Shown here piece after piece: positions 40,897 through 49,300 of a stretch of 64,000 nt of DNA. Source of the DNA: Diaminobutyricibacter sp. McL0608 (lineage in GTDB: Bacteria > Actinomycetota > Actinomycetes > Actinomycetales > Microbacteriaceae); assembly GCF_039613825.1 (NCBI RefSeq), contig NZ_CP154826.1, forward strand, positions 620,001 through 684,000, read 5' to 3'. The notes beneath the pieces are model-generated. The model saw only the letters and a program-made list of their open reading frames with translations, did not search any database and was not told the DNA's origin. A program made the translations under genes and the position numbers. Numbering within the stretch: the first letter of the stretch is position 1; every line of letters begins with the position of its first letter.

Positions 40897-42429
40897 TCAG
40901 GCTCGCGTGGCGAGGAGGGCCGCCCACAGGTCGGCCCGGGCGTGGAAACTGGACAGGTCACGGCCGAGGAGGCGCTCCGCCTCGGCGACCCGCGCGCGCA
41001 GCGTGTGGCGGTGGATGCCCAGCTCGCGCGCCGCCGAATCGAACGTTCCGTTGTGTTCCAGCCAGGTCCGCAGCGAGAGGACGAGCGTGCTTCCGTTCGC
41101 CTCGTCGGCGGCAATCAGAGGCTCCAGGGTCGTCCTCGCCACCTCGCGCGCGTCGGTGCGCGAGAGGAACGCGAGCACCCCCTGGCGCGCGATCGTGTCG
41201 AACGTCACGATGCGCTCGTCGCCTTCGCGGGCGCGGTCGAGGGCCTGCGCCGCCTGGTCGTGGGCCCGCGCGAGGTCGGCGTAGCCCACCGCATCCGACA
41301 CCCCGGCCTTCAGACCGAAACCCTCCGTCAGGTCCGCGACCGGCGACCCGGAGCCGTCGCCAAAGCAGAGCACGACGCGTCCGTCGTCCGCCGCGAAGAA
41401 CAGGGCGCCGGGATGCTCGGCCACCCGAAGCTCCAGCCACTCCGACAGCGCGTCGGCCCCGTCGATGGGAGAGTCGACCAAGGCCACGCGCACGGGCTCC
41501 GCCGGCATCGCTCCCCACATCTGCGAGGCGATGTCCGAGGCGAGTTGTGTGTCACCCGAGACGAGCACGTGCCAGAGCCCGGACCGCAGATGGCCGACAG
41601 CCCGGTCGAGCGCCGAGTTCTGCTCGAGGGCGAGACCGGCGAGCGCGATGACGCTGGTGACGACCTGCTGGCCGGCCTGGTCGAGCTCGCCTGCGCCGCC
41701 GAGGGCGAGCACGCCGCGCAGCTGCCCGCTGGCGCCGAGCGTCTGCAGGGTGAGGGTCTCGCCTCCGCTGACGATGGTGCTGCTGGAGCGCCTCCGCGCC
41801 CGCAGCAGTCTGGTCGCCTCCGCGCCGACGGCCGCGATCGTGGATGCGCTGAGCGCGTCGGGCGGGAACGCTCGATCCACCGACCCGGTCGCGTCGAAGA
41901 GCACCACCCAGTGGTCGAGCTGCCGGGAGAGCTCGCCGAGCGTCGCGGTGAGCCCGTCGGGGCGCAGAGCCGCCAGGGAGATGGCCCGCTGCGCCTTCAA
42001 CGCCCACGTGTTGCGGGCGAAGAGCTCTTCGGCGGCGAGGTCAGCGGCGTAGCGGGAGACGGCGATGAAAGGAACGCGGTACGGAACCTCGAACAGCGGG
42101 AGCCCGGCGTCGAGGCATGCGGCGATGAGTCCGTCCGGGGTGCCGTCGCGAATCACTTCCGTCCCGAACCCCAGTCCGGCGAGGCCGCGGTCGCGCAGCC
42201 TGCCGACATAGGGCGCGAAATCGGCGGGAGCGGCCGCGGGGTCGAACTGCGTGCCGGTGACGAGCAGCACCTGCCCGTCGGACAGGAACGGCGTCGGATC
42301 GGCGAGGTCGGAGCTGTGGACCCACTGCACGACCTGGTCCAGGGCCTGGGCAGGCAGCGCATCCTCGGGCGTGAGCAGGCGCAGATCCAGTTCGGGATTC
42401 GCGAGGAGGCGGCGCAGGGTGGGCGGCAT
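40897..42429 (-). CDS. PucR-family transcriptional regulator
   Basis: 510 residues from ATG 42429, chosen because AAAGGA lies nine bases upstream; an ATG at 42450 would add seven residues. The N-terminal domain (LLANPELDLRLLTPEDALPAQALDQVVQWVHSSDLADPTPFLSDGQVLLVTG) is the purine-catabolism (PucR) domain. The C-terminus has the HTH_30 helix-turn-helix: WLEHNGTFDSAARELGIHRHTLRARVAEAERLLGRDL. A GGDEF-like linker lies between. It is divergent from gabT-gabD-putrescine oxidase and most likely activates that polyamine/GABA operon in response to a pathway metabolite, as PucR-type regulators of GABA use do. Confidence 0.92.
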   Translation of the reverse strand: MPPTLRRLLANPELDLRLLTPEDALPAQALDQVVQWVHSSDLADPTPFLSDGQVLLVTGTQFDPAAAPADFAPYVGRLRDRGLAGLGFGTEVIRDGTPDGLIAACLDAGLPLFEVPYRVPFIAVSRYAADLAAEELFARNTWALKAQRAISLAALRPDGLTATLGELSRQLDHWVVLFDATGSVDRAFPPDALSASTIAAVGAEATRLLRARRRSSSTIVSGGETLTLQTLGASGQLRGVLALGGAGELDQAGQQVVTSVIALAGLALEQNSALDRAVGHLRSGLWHVLVSGDTQLASDIASQMWGAMPAEPVRVALVDSPIDGADALSEWLELRVAEHPGALFFAADDGRVVLCFGDGSGSPVADLTEGFGLKAGVSDAVGYADLARAHDQAAQALDRAREGDERIVTFDTIARQGVLAFLSRTDAREVARTTLEPLIAADEANGSTLVLSLRTWLEHNGTFDSAARELGIHRHTLRARVAEAERLLGRDLSSFHARADLWAALLATRA

Positions 42430-42595
42430 GCTGTCGGTTCCTTTCCGCATCTCGACGCCCCGTTGTACGCCGTGGTCATCAAACGTATTCCGATTGTACA
42501 GACGGGCGATGTATCGGGGTCGCCAGGCTGCCTAACATGAGCGACAGAGCGCCGTCGCAATCCGGTCCCGGCGCACCCGTTGCACTGGAGTGACC

Positions 42596-43972
42596 ATGAC
42601 CATCGTCGACACCGTATCCGCCACGCTGACCGGCGGACCCGGCCTCCCGCAGGAGCGCCGCCTCGTCACCGCGATCCCGGGACCTGAGTCGCGCCGCCGG
42701 ATGGAGCGCAAGACCCAGGCCGTCGCGGCCGGCGTCGGCACGACCATCCCCGTGTTCGTCGCAGCCGCCGGCGGTGGCGTACTCGTCGACGTGGACGGCA
42801 ACTCGCTCATCGACTTCGGCTCCGGCATCGCCGTGACCGGGGTGGGCAACGCATCCCCGCGCGTCGTCGAGGCCGTCCAGGCCCAGGTCGCCCAGTTCAC
42901 CCACACCTGCTTCACGGTCGCGCCGTACGACTCGTACGTCGACGTGGCCGAAGCGCTCAACCGCCTTACCCCCGGCGACCACGCCAAGCGCAGCGCCCTG
43001 TTCAACTCCGGCGCCGAGGCCGTGGAGAACGCGGTCAAGATCGCCCGCCACTACACCGGCAAGCAGGCCGTCGTCGCGTTCGACCACGCCTACCACGGTC
43101 GCACCAACCTGACGATGGGACTGACGGCGAAGAACCAGCCGTACAAGAGCGGCTTCGGCCCGTTCGCCTCCGAGATCTACCGCGCTCCCTTGTCGTACCC
43201 TCTTCGCGACGGCGGGCTGAGTGGCGCCGAGGCCGCGCGGCGCGCCATCCTGCACATCGAGAAGCAGGTCGGCGCCGAGAACCTGGCCGCGATCATCATC
43301 GAGCCCATCCAGGGCGAGGGCGGCTTCATCGTCCCGGCCGAGGGCTTCCTGCCGGCGCTGGCCGACTGGGCCGCAGCCAACGGCGTGGTCTTCATCGCGG
43401 ATGAGGTCCAGACCGGTTTCGCCCGCACCGGCGCAATGTTCGCGAGCGAGCACTTCGGCATCGTCCCCGACCTCGTCGTGACGGCCAAGGGCATCGCGGG
43501 CGGCCTCCCGCTCTCCGCTGTCACCGGCCGCGCCGAGATCATGGATGCGCCCCAGGTCGGCGGCCTCGGCGGCACCTACGGCGGCAACCCCCTCGCCTGT
43601 GTCGCGGCGCTCGCCACCATCGACACCTACGAGCGGGACGGACTGGTCGAGCGCGCCCGGGAGATCGGGCGCATCCTCTTCGAGAAGCTCGGTGCCCTGC
43701 GCGACGCCGACCCGCGCGTCGCCGAGGTCCGCGGCTACGGTGCGATGGTCGCGATCGAGCTCGTCCACCCGATCACGGGAGAGCCGGATGCTGCCCTCAC
43801 CGCTCGAGTCGCCTCCGCGGCCCACGCGGCAGGCGTCGTACTGCTCACCTGCGGAACCTACGGCAACGTCATCCGTTTCCTGCCGCCCCTGAGCATCCCG
43901 GACCACCTGCTGGTCGAGGGACTCGACATCGTCGCGGACGCACTCGCGTCGATCGGATCGGTGAACGCATGA
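42596..43972 (+). CDS. gabT: 4-aminobutyrate aminotransferase
   Basis: 458 residues. Class-III aminotransferase motifs are clear: LFNSGAEAVENAVKIARHYTGKQAVVAFDHAYHGRTNLTMGLT, IIIEPIQGEGGFIVPAEGF, FIADEVQTGFARTGAMFA and K298 in VVTAKGIAGGLPLSAVTGR as the PLP lysine. It transfers the amino group of GABA to 2-oxoglutarate, giving succinate semialdehyde, the substrate of the next gene product. ATG 42596 follows GGAG by five bases; a GTG two codons earlier is less likely. The TGA overlaps the gabD start. With putrescine oxidase downstream, this completes putrescine or GABA breakdown to succinate. Confidence 0.95.
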   Translation: MTIVDTVSATLTGGPGLPQERRLVTAIPGPESRRRMERKTQAVAAGVGTTIPVFVAAAGGGVLVDVDGNSLIDFGSGIAVTGVGNASPRVVEAVQAQVAQFTHTCFTVAPYDSYVDVAEALNRLTPGDHAKRSALFNSGAEAVENAVKIARHYTGKQAVVAFDHAYHGRTNLTMGLTAKNQPYKSGFGPFASEIYRAPLSYPLRDGGLSGAEAARRAILHIEKQVGAENLAAIIIEPIQGEGGFIVPAEGFLPALADWAAANGVVFIADEVQTGFARTGAMFASEHFGIVPDLVVTAKGIAGGLPLSAVTGRAEIMDAPQVGGLGGTYGGNPLACVAALATIDTYERDGLVERAREIGRILFEKLGALRDADPRVAEVRGYGAMVAIELVHPITGEPDAALTARVASAAHAAGVVLLTCGTYGNVIRFLPPLSIPDHLLVEGLDIVADALASIGSVNA

Positions 43973-45504
43973 GCCTCCTGACCGAGACCGCAAGCACCGA
44001 CCGCATCGGTACCGACGCTATCGGCACCACTGTCTCCGACGCAGCAGCCACCCGCGAGGAGGCGCTGCTCGAGCGAGTTCCCGACGGCCTCTACATCGGA
44101 GGAGTCTGGCAGGCCGGGAGCGGCGACCCCATCGAGGTCGGCGACCCGGCGACCGGCCGCACCATCAAGCGGATCGCGAACGCGAGCCCGGCGGACGGCA
44201 TCCGTGCGCTCGATGCGGCCGTCGAAGCCGCGGATGCATGGGCGGCGACCCCGCCTCGCACCCGTGGCGAGATCCTCCGTCGCGCTTTCGACCTGCTGCA
44301 GGAGCGTCGCGACGACTTCGCGCTGCTGATGACGCTCGAGATGGGCAAGCCGCTCGCCGAAGCGAACGGCGAGGTCACCTACGGCGGCGAGTTCCTGCGC
44401 TGGTTCAGCGAGGAGGCGGTCCGGATCGCCGGCCGCTACGGCACCAACCCCGAAGGCACCGGGACGACCGTCGTCTCGCAGCGTCCCGTTGGGCCGTGCT
44501 TCCTGATCACGCCATGGAACTTCCCGCTGGCGATGGCGACCCGCAAGATCGCGCCGGCGCTCGCCGCGGGCTGCACGGTGGTCATCAAGCCGGCCGAGCT
44601 GACACCGCTGACGACACTGCTGTTCGTGCAGCTGCTCGAGGATGCCGGGCTTCCGGCCGGCGTCGTCAACGTGATCACGACGTCGAGCTCGCGTGCCGTC
44701 TCGGCGCCGATCATCGCGGACCCGCGCCTGCGCAAGCTCAGCTTCACCGGCTCCACCCCCGTCGGGCGGACCTTGATCGAGCAGGCCGCCGCGAACGTCC
44801 TCCGCACCTCGATGGAGCTCGGCGGCAACGCCCCATTCGTCGTCTTCGACGACGCCGACCTCGACAAGGCGGTCACCGGGGCGATGCTCGCGAAGTTCCG
44901 CAACACGGGCCAGGCCTGCACGGCGGCCAACCGGTTCATCGTGCACGAGTCCGTCGCCGACGAATTCGCACGCCGGGTGACCGAGCGCGTGGACGCGTTC
45001 GTCGTCGGGCGCGGCACGGACGATGGCGTGACGATCGGGCCCCTCATCAATAGGGCAGCCGTCGAGAACATGGAATCCCTCGTCGCCGACGCGGTCGGTC
45101 GCGGAGCACGACTGCTCACCGGCGGCGCGCGTCCAGCGGGACCCGGTTCGTTCTTCGAGCCGACCGTCCTCGTCGACGTCGCACCCGGCAGTGACGTCGT
45201 GCGCGAAGAGATCTTCGGGCCGATCCTTGCGATTTTGACCTTCCGCGAGGAGGCTGAGGCCGTGGCGCTCGCGAACGGCACCGAATACGGACTCGTCGGC
45301 TATGTCTTCACCGAGGATCTCGGCCGGGCGCAGCGGATGATCGACCGCATCGACACGGGCATGATGGGCGTCAACACGGGCCTGGTGTCGAACGCGGCAG
45401 CCCCGTTCGGCGGAGTCAAGCAGTCCGGGCTCGGACGCGAGGGCGGCCTCGAAGGCATCCACGAATACCTGTCGACCAAATACACACTGATCCCGGCGTC
45501 CTGA
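43969..45504 (+). CDS. gabD: Succinate-semialdehyde dehydrogenase
   Basis: 511 residues, slightly longer than usual owing to a polar N-terminus of about 35 residues before the aldehyde dehydrogenase fold (ERVPDGLYIGGVW). Active-site residues are E283 in SMELGGNAPFVVFDD and C317 in RNTGQACTAANRF; GSTPVGRTLIEQAA is the cofactor loop. It oxidises succinate semialdehyde to succinate with NAD(P). Its ATG overlaps the gabT stop. 4-Aminobutyraldehyde from putrescine may be another substrate, because no separate aminobutyraldehyde dehydrogenase is present here. Confidence 0.94.
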   Translation: MSLLTETASTDRIGTDAIGTTVSDAAATREEALLERVPDGLYIGGVWQAGSGDPIEVGDPATGRTIKRIANASPADGIRALDAAVEAADAWAATPPRTRGEILRRAFDLLQERRDDFALLMTLEMGKPLAEANGEVTYGGEFLRWFSEEAVRIAGRYGTNPEGTGTTVVSQRPVGPCFLITPWNFPLAMATRKIAPALAAGCTVVIKPAELTPLTTLLFVQLLEDAGLPAGVVNVITTSSSRAVSAPIIADPRLRKLSFTGSTPVGRTLIEQAAANVLRTSMELGGNAPFVVFDDADLDKAVTGAMLAKFRNTGQACTAANRFIVHESVADEFARRVTERVDAFVVGRGTDDGVTIGPLINRAAVENMESLVADAVGRGARLLTGGARPAGPGSFFEPTVLVDVAPGSDVVREEIFGPILAILTFREEAEAVALANGTEYGLVGYVFTEDLGRAQRMIDRIDTGMMGVNTGLVSNAAAPFGGVKQSGLGREGGLEGIHEYLSTKYTLIPAS

Positions 45505-45529
45505 GCGACCGGCACGGAAAGAAGCGAAA

Positions 45530-46882
45530 ATGGGCGCGATCGAACGCGACGTCGTCATCATCGGGGCCGGAGCATCCGGCCTCACCGCCGCGACCGAACT
45601 GAAGAAGGCCGGGCTGACCGTCGCCGTGCTCGAGGCGCGCGACCGGGTCGGCGGTCGTCTCTGGACCGACGACGTCGACGGTGCGATGCTCGAGATCGGC
45701 GGCCAGTGGGTGTCGCCCGACCAGGATGCGCTGAAAAGCACCCTCGCCGAGCTGGGACTGGAGACCTACCCTCGCTACCGCGAGGGCGAGAACGTCTACC
45801 TCAACGAGGCCGGCGAGCTCACCCGGTTCGAGGGTGAGATCTTCCCGGTGCCGCCGAAGACCGAAGCCGAGATCGTCACGCTCATCGAAAAGCTGGATGC
45901 CCTGGTCGCCGAGATCGACCCGGACCGGCCGTGGGCGCATCCGCTCGCCAAGGATCTCGACGAGATCTCGTTCAGCCGCTGGCTGGAGACGCAGACCGAC
46001 GACCAGGAGGCGCGCGACAACATCGGCATGTTCATCGCCGGCGCGATGCTGACGAAGCCCGCGCACGCGTTCTCCGCCCTGCAGGCGCTGCTCATGGCGG
46101 CCAGTGCCGGCAGCTTCAGCAACCTGGTGGATGCGGACTTCATCCTCGACGAACGCGTCGTCGGCGGGCTCCAGCAGGTTCCGCTGCTGCTCGCGGAACG
46201 ACTCGGCGGGGATGTCCGGCTCGGCCAGCCGGTGCGCACGCTTCGCTGGCACGAGGGCGGAGTGACCGCGGTCACCGACTCGACCGAGGTGAAGGCGCGG
46301 TTCGCCGTGCTCGCCGTGCCGCCCATCCTGATCAGCCGCGTCGGCTACGAGCCGCCCCTGCCGCGTCGCCAGCAGCAGCTTCACCAGCACCTGTCGATGG
46401 GTTTCGTCATCAAGGTCCATGCCGTCTACGAGACGCCGTTCTGGCGGGAGGCGGGCCTCTCGGGGACCGCGTTCAGCCCGTACGAGCTGGTGCACGAGGC
46501 GTACGACAACACCAACTTCGAGGATCCGCGGGGAACGCTCGTCGGCTTCGTGGCGGATGAGGCGGCCGACGGCGTCTTCGCACTGAGCGCCGACGAGCGC
46601 AAGCAGCGCATCCTCACCTCCCTGTCGCATTACTACGGTGAGAAGGCGCTCGAGCCGGTCGTCTACTACGAGAGCGACTGGGGCTCGGAGGAGTGGACGC
46701 GCGGGGCGTACGCGGCCAGCTTCGACATGGGCGGACTGGCCCGCTACGGCGCCGACCTGCGCACGCCCGTGGGGCCGATCTGGTTCTCGTGCAGCGACAT
46801 GGCAGGCAAGGGGTACCAGCACGTCGACGGTGCGATCCGGGTGGGCCGCGAGACGGCCGCCGGGATCATCGCGGTCGCCTAG
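45530..46882 (+). CDS. puo: FAD-dependent amine oxidase, probable putrescine oxidase
   Basis: 450 residues. The N-terminal FAD motif is VVIIGAGASGLTAATELKKAGLTVAVLEARDRVGGRLWTDD, followed by LEIGGQWVSPDQDAL, typical of flavin monoamine oxidases; near the C-terminus, IWFSCSDMAGKGYQHVDGAIRVGRETAAGI closes the FAD site. Length and gene context resemble putrescine oxidases of Rhodococcus and Kocuria, which make 4-aminobutanal, ammonia and peroxide. It follows gabD by 25 bases in the PucR-controlled operon, which supports putrescine (or another short diamine) as substrate. No signal peptide is visible. Confidence 0.88.
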   Translation: MGAIERDVVIIGAGASGLTAATELKKAGLTVAVLEARDRVGGRLWTDDVDGAMLEIGGQWVSPDQDALKSTLAELGLETYPRYREGENVYLNEAGELTRFEGEIFPVPPKTEAEIVTLIEKLDALVAEIDPDRPWAHPLAKDLDEISFSRWLETQTDDQEARDNIGMFIAGAMLTKPAHAFSALQALLMAASAGSFSNLVDADFILDERVVGGLQQVPLLLAERLGGDVRLGQPVRTLRWHEGGVTAVTDSTEVKARFAVLAVPPILISRVGYEPPLPRRQQQLHQHLSMGFVIKVHAVYETPFWREAGLSGTAFSPYELVHEAYDNTNFEDPRGTLVGFVADEAADGVFALSADERKQRILTSLSHYYGEKALEPVVYYESDWGSEEWTRGAYAASFDMGGLARYGADLRTPVGPIWFSCSDMAGKGYQHVDGAIRVGRETAAGIIAVA

Positions 46883-46933
46883 CGCCCAGCGCTGAGTGCT
46901 ACGCGCTCAGTGCCGCCGAGTGTCGCCGCTATG

Positions 46934-46986
46934 GTCGAGAATCGCCCGCACGCCGGGTCATCTCGGAGTCCGAGGCGATTCTCGAC
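46934..46986. terminator. 13-bp inverted repeat in the puo/Vgb convergent spacer
   Basis: GTCGAGAATCGCC (46934-46946) and GGCGATTCTCGAC (46974-46986) are exact complements around a 27-base loop. The element lies between the stops of puo and the Vgb-like gene and could end transcription from both sides. It shares CGAGAATCGCC with the spacer at 40.8 kb, so it may also be a dispersed palindromic repeat. Confidence 0.6.
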
Positions 46987-47020
46987 TGAGCGCCGGCGGC
47001 GCGGGCGGCGCGGGCGGAGG

Positions 47021-47929
47021 TCAGGCGAGCTCGGCGAGCATGCCGCGCTCGAGCGCGACCCAGACGTGACCGTCGGGTGCGACGGCGATGCCGTGCGGCT
47101 CGCTGGCGGGGGTGGGCAGGTCGTGCAGAGTGAGGTCGCCCTGGTCGGTCACGAATCCCACCTGGTTGGAGCCCCACAGGGTGAACCAGCAGCCGCCGGT
47201 CGGAGAAGCCGTGATCGCGTGCGGTTTGGAGTCCGGATCGGGTAGCGCGATCTCGCTGAGCACGCCGTTCCGCGAGATGCGCCCCAGCGCGCCGCCGAGA
47301 ACCTCCGCGAACCAGACGGCGCCGTCCTCGGCGACCGCGATCCCGACCGGTCCGGACACCGGCCGCGGCAGTTCGAAGTACTGGATGGCCGCATCCCCGC
47401 CCCGCACATGCCCCACCGCGTTGCCCTGGTTGAGGGTGAACCAGACGCTGTCGCCCGAACCTGCGATCATCGACGCCATCGCATCCGCGCGGCCGACCGG
47501 GAACTCGGTGACGCGGCCCATGATGTCGATGCGGCCCAGCGCATCCGCCGCCAGTTCCGTGAACCAGACCGTGCCGTCGTAGAGGGTCGTGATCCCGAAC
47601 GGGCTCGCCTCCATGGTGGGCACGGCGACCTCATTGAGGATGTGGATGGCGTCGCCGGCGTCGTCCGCCTCGACTGGCGCGCGCCCGACATGCACGACGC
47701 GGTTTCCGGTCGTGTCGGTCACCCACACCGATTCCTCGGTCGCCCGGGAGACGAGCGACGGCTGCGCGGTGTCGCCGAGGTCGACGAATGCGAGCGTGCC
47801 GTTCGCGTCACGGCGGCCGACCCGCCCGGCGTGGACGAGGGTGAACCAGACAGCGCCGTCGTCGGTGACGGTGATTCCGTACGGGCCGGCGGAGGCATCC
47901 GTCACCGGATGCTCGACGATGCGGGTCAC
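47021..47929 (-). CDS. Virginiamycin B lyase-like beta-propeller protein
   Basis: 302 residues from a GTG that overlaps the stop of the PhzF-like gene. At least six repeats of the form PxGITxxxDGxVWFTExxxxxLGRID are visible, for example SPFGITTLYDGTVWFTELAADALGRID and GPVGIAVAEDGAVWFAEVLGGALGRIS, giving a seven-bladed NHL/Vgb-type propeller. Streptogramin lyase uses a histidine and a nearby glutamate on one blade. Here the matching blade reads PHAITASPTGGCWFTLWG, keeping the histidine but with leucine where I expect glutamate. It may thus be a binding protein rather than a lyase. It is cytosolic with no signal peptide. Confidence 0.8.
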   Translation of the reverse strand: MTRIVEHPVTDASAGPYGITVTDDGAVWFTLVHAGRVGRRDANGTLAFVDLGDTAQPSLVSRATEESVWVTDTTGNRVVHVGRAPVEADDAGDAIHILNEVAVPTMEASPFGITTLYDGTVWFTELAADALGRIDIMGRVTEFPVGRADAMASMIAGSGDSVWFTLNQGNAVGHVRGGDAAIQYFELPRPVSGPVGIAVAEDGAVWFAEVLGGALGRISRNGVLSEIALPDPDSKPHAITASPTGGCWFTLWGSNQVGFVTDQGDLTLHDLPTPASEPHGIAVAPDGHVWVALERGMLAELA

Positions 47930-48621
47930 AGCAGTTCGAGCCTGGCGCGCCGGTCGTACTCGGTGCGACCGCCGACACGCACGAGTTCGGGGCTGACGAG
48001 GTTGGTGAGCAGCACCGACCCTTCGCCCTGGAGGATGGTCAGGTCGCGGTGCAGGTACGCGGTGATGCTGGCTGCGGCCGCACCGGTCGCCTGGTCTTCG
48101 GCGATTCCCATCTCGGGCGCGAACATGCGAGCACGGAGGTGACCGGCGCCCTCGTCGATCCACGCATAGGCGAAGTGCTGGCCTTCGGTGAAGTCGGCGG
48201 GGTCGAGCGCGTCGACTTCGCCGGGGGAGTCGAGGGGGATCCAGTGGAAGACCGGAGCCCAGTCTGCGCGTGCGGTGATCCAGGTGATGTCGCCTTCGAA
48301 GTCGACCATCACCTCGCCCGCCTTCTCGCGGAGCGCCCAGAGCTGGATGCCGTGACGGGCGATGAGCCAGGCGGTGCCGACGCTCGGGTGACCCGCGAAC
48401 GGCAGTTCTTTCGCGGGCGTGAAGATGCGGATGCGCGCCGTGAAGAGCTCGTCGTCGATACCGTCCACGAACACCGTCTCGCTGAATCCGAGGGTCTTCG
48501 CGATCTCCTGTTCGCGGCCGAGGGTGGAGCCCGTGCTGTCGATGACGCCGAGCTCGTTGCCGTAGTCGCCGGTCTCGTCGGTGAACACGCGGACGACGTC
48601 GACGTCGATGGGTTCGCTCAT
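47926..48621 (-). CDS. PhzF-family isomerase/epimerase-like protein
   Basis: 231 residues, somewhat shorter than phenazine PhzF (about 280). The diaminopimelate-epimerase fold appears as DVVRVFTDETGDYGNELGVI, LGFSETVFVDG with the SETxF catalytic glutamate, and ELPFAGHPSVGTAWLI. The second half has MGIAEDQATGAAAASITAYL in place of the usual GEDPATGSA. The enzyme probably isomerises a small dienol or amino acid; no phenazine genes are present. It precedes the Vgb-like gene with a four-base overlap, so the two are co-expressed. Confidence 0.88.
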   Translation of the reverse strand: MSEPIDVDVVRVFTDETGDYGNELGVIDSTGSTLGREQEIAKTLGFSETVFVDGIDDELFTARIRIFTPAKELPFAGHPSVGTAWLIARHGIQLWALREKAGEVMVDFEGDITWITARADWAPVFHWIPLDSPGEVDALDPADFTEGQHFAYAWIDEGAGHLRARMFAPEMGIAEDQATGAAAASITAYLHRDLTILQGEGSVLLTNLVSPELVRVGGRTEYDRRARLELL

Positions 48622-48667
48622 AGGACCAGCCTGTCACGGATGGCGCATCCCGGCGGACTTGCGTTCG

Positions 48668-48697
48668 TTAATCGAACAGACTAGTCTGTTCGATTAA
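48668..48697. promoter_or_regulatory. Perfect 30-bp palindromic operator of tetR/quinone reductase
   Basis: The half site TTAATCGAACAGACT (48668-48682) is followed at once by its exact reverse complement at 48683-48697. It lies just before the ribosome-binding site (AAGGAGGA) of the TetR gene and 47 bases upstream of the divergent PhzF-like gene, so a bound TetR dimer could block both promoters. Confidence 0.85.
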
Positions 48698-48706
48698 GGA
48701 GGAACC

Positions 48707-49300
48707 ATGGCAACGCAGATCCGCAGGACCCGCTCGGAGAGCCGCATAATGGACGCCGCATCCGACCTCTTCTACGAGCACGGGCTGCGCGGGGTCGGCA
48801 TCGACCAGGTCATCGCCACCTCCGGCATCTCGAAGTCGACGCTGTACGCGCACTTCCGCTCGAAGGACGACCTCGTCGCCGCCTACCTGCGGGCGACGGA
48901 CGACTCCTGGATGCGGCAGCTGCAGGATGCGGCCGAACGCGCGGGCGACGCTCCGGCCGCGCAGCTCATCGGACTCTTCGACGCGCTGTACGAGGCGTTC
49001 GACCGCCACGGCTTCTTCGGCTGCCCGTTCATCAGCTCCGCCGTGGAGTCCGACCTCGACTCTCAAGCGCGCGCGATCACCCGCGAACACGTCCGGCGCC
49101 GCCAGGCCTGGATCTCCGACCTGTGCGCCGCCGCCGGCGACCCGGACCCTGCCCGACTCGCAAGCCACCTCGGGCTCCTCATCGACGGAGCTCTCGCGAG
49201 CGGCCGGCTCGAACAGGACCGCTCCGTCGTCGACGCAGCGAAACGCGCCGCCGGCGACGCGGTCGACAGCATCTCCCGCAACCTGAAAGGCAACTCGTGA
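48707..49300 (+). CDS. TetR/AcrR-family transcriptional regulator
   Basis: 197 residues. The DNA-binding domain (residues 8-55) reads TRSESRIMDAASDLFYEHGLRGVGIDQVIATSGISKSTLYAHFRSKDDLVAAYL, with GISKSTLYAHF as recognition helix. The C-terminal ligand domain contains FFGCPFISSAVESDLDSQARAITREHV, typical of the YcdC/TetR_C group. A near-ideal AAGGAGGA lies before the ATG, next to a 30-bp palindrome that is surely its operator. Its TGA overlaps the GTG of the flavodoxin-fold gene, so it probably represses its own operon and is released by a quinone-like compound. Confidence 0.94.
   Translation: MATQIRRTRSESRIMDAASDLFYEHGLRGVGIDQVIATSGISKSTLYAHFRSKDDLVAAYLRATDDSWMRQLQDAAERAGDAPAAQLIGLFDALYEAFDRHGFFGCPFISSAVESDLDSQARAITREHVRRRQAWISDLCAAAGDPDPARLASHLGLLIDGALASGRLEQDRSVVDAAKRAAGDAVDSISRNLKGNS

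Noticed and set aside
47021-47929. Naming the propeller protein as a streptogramin resistance gene
   Set aside because: The likely catalytic glutamate is absent and such propellers are widespread in bacteria unrelated to resistance.
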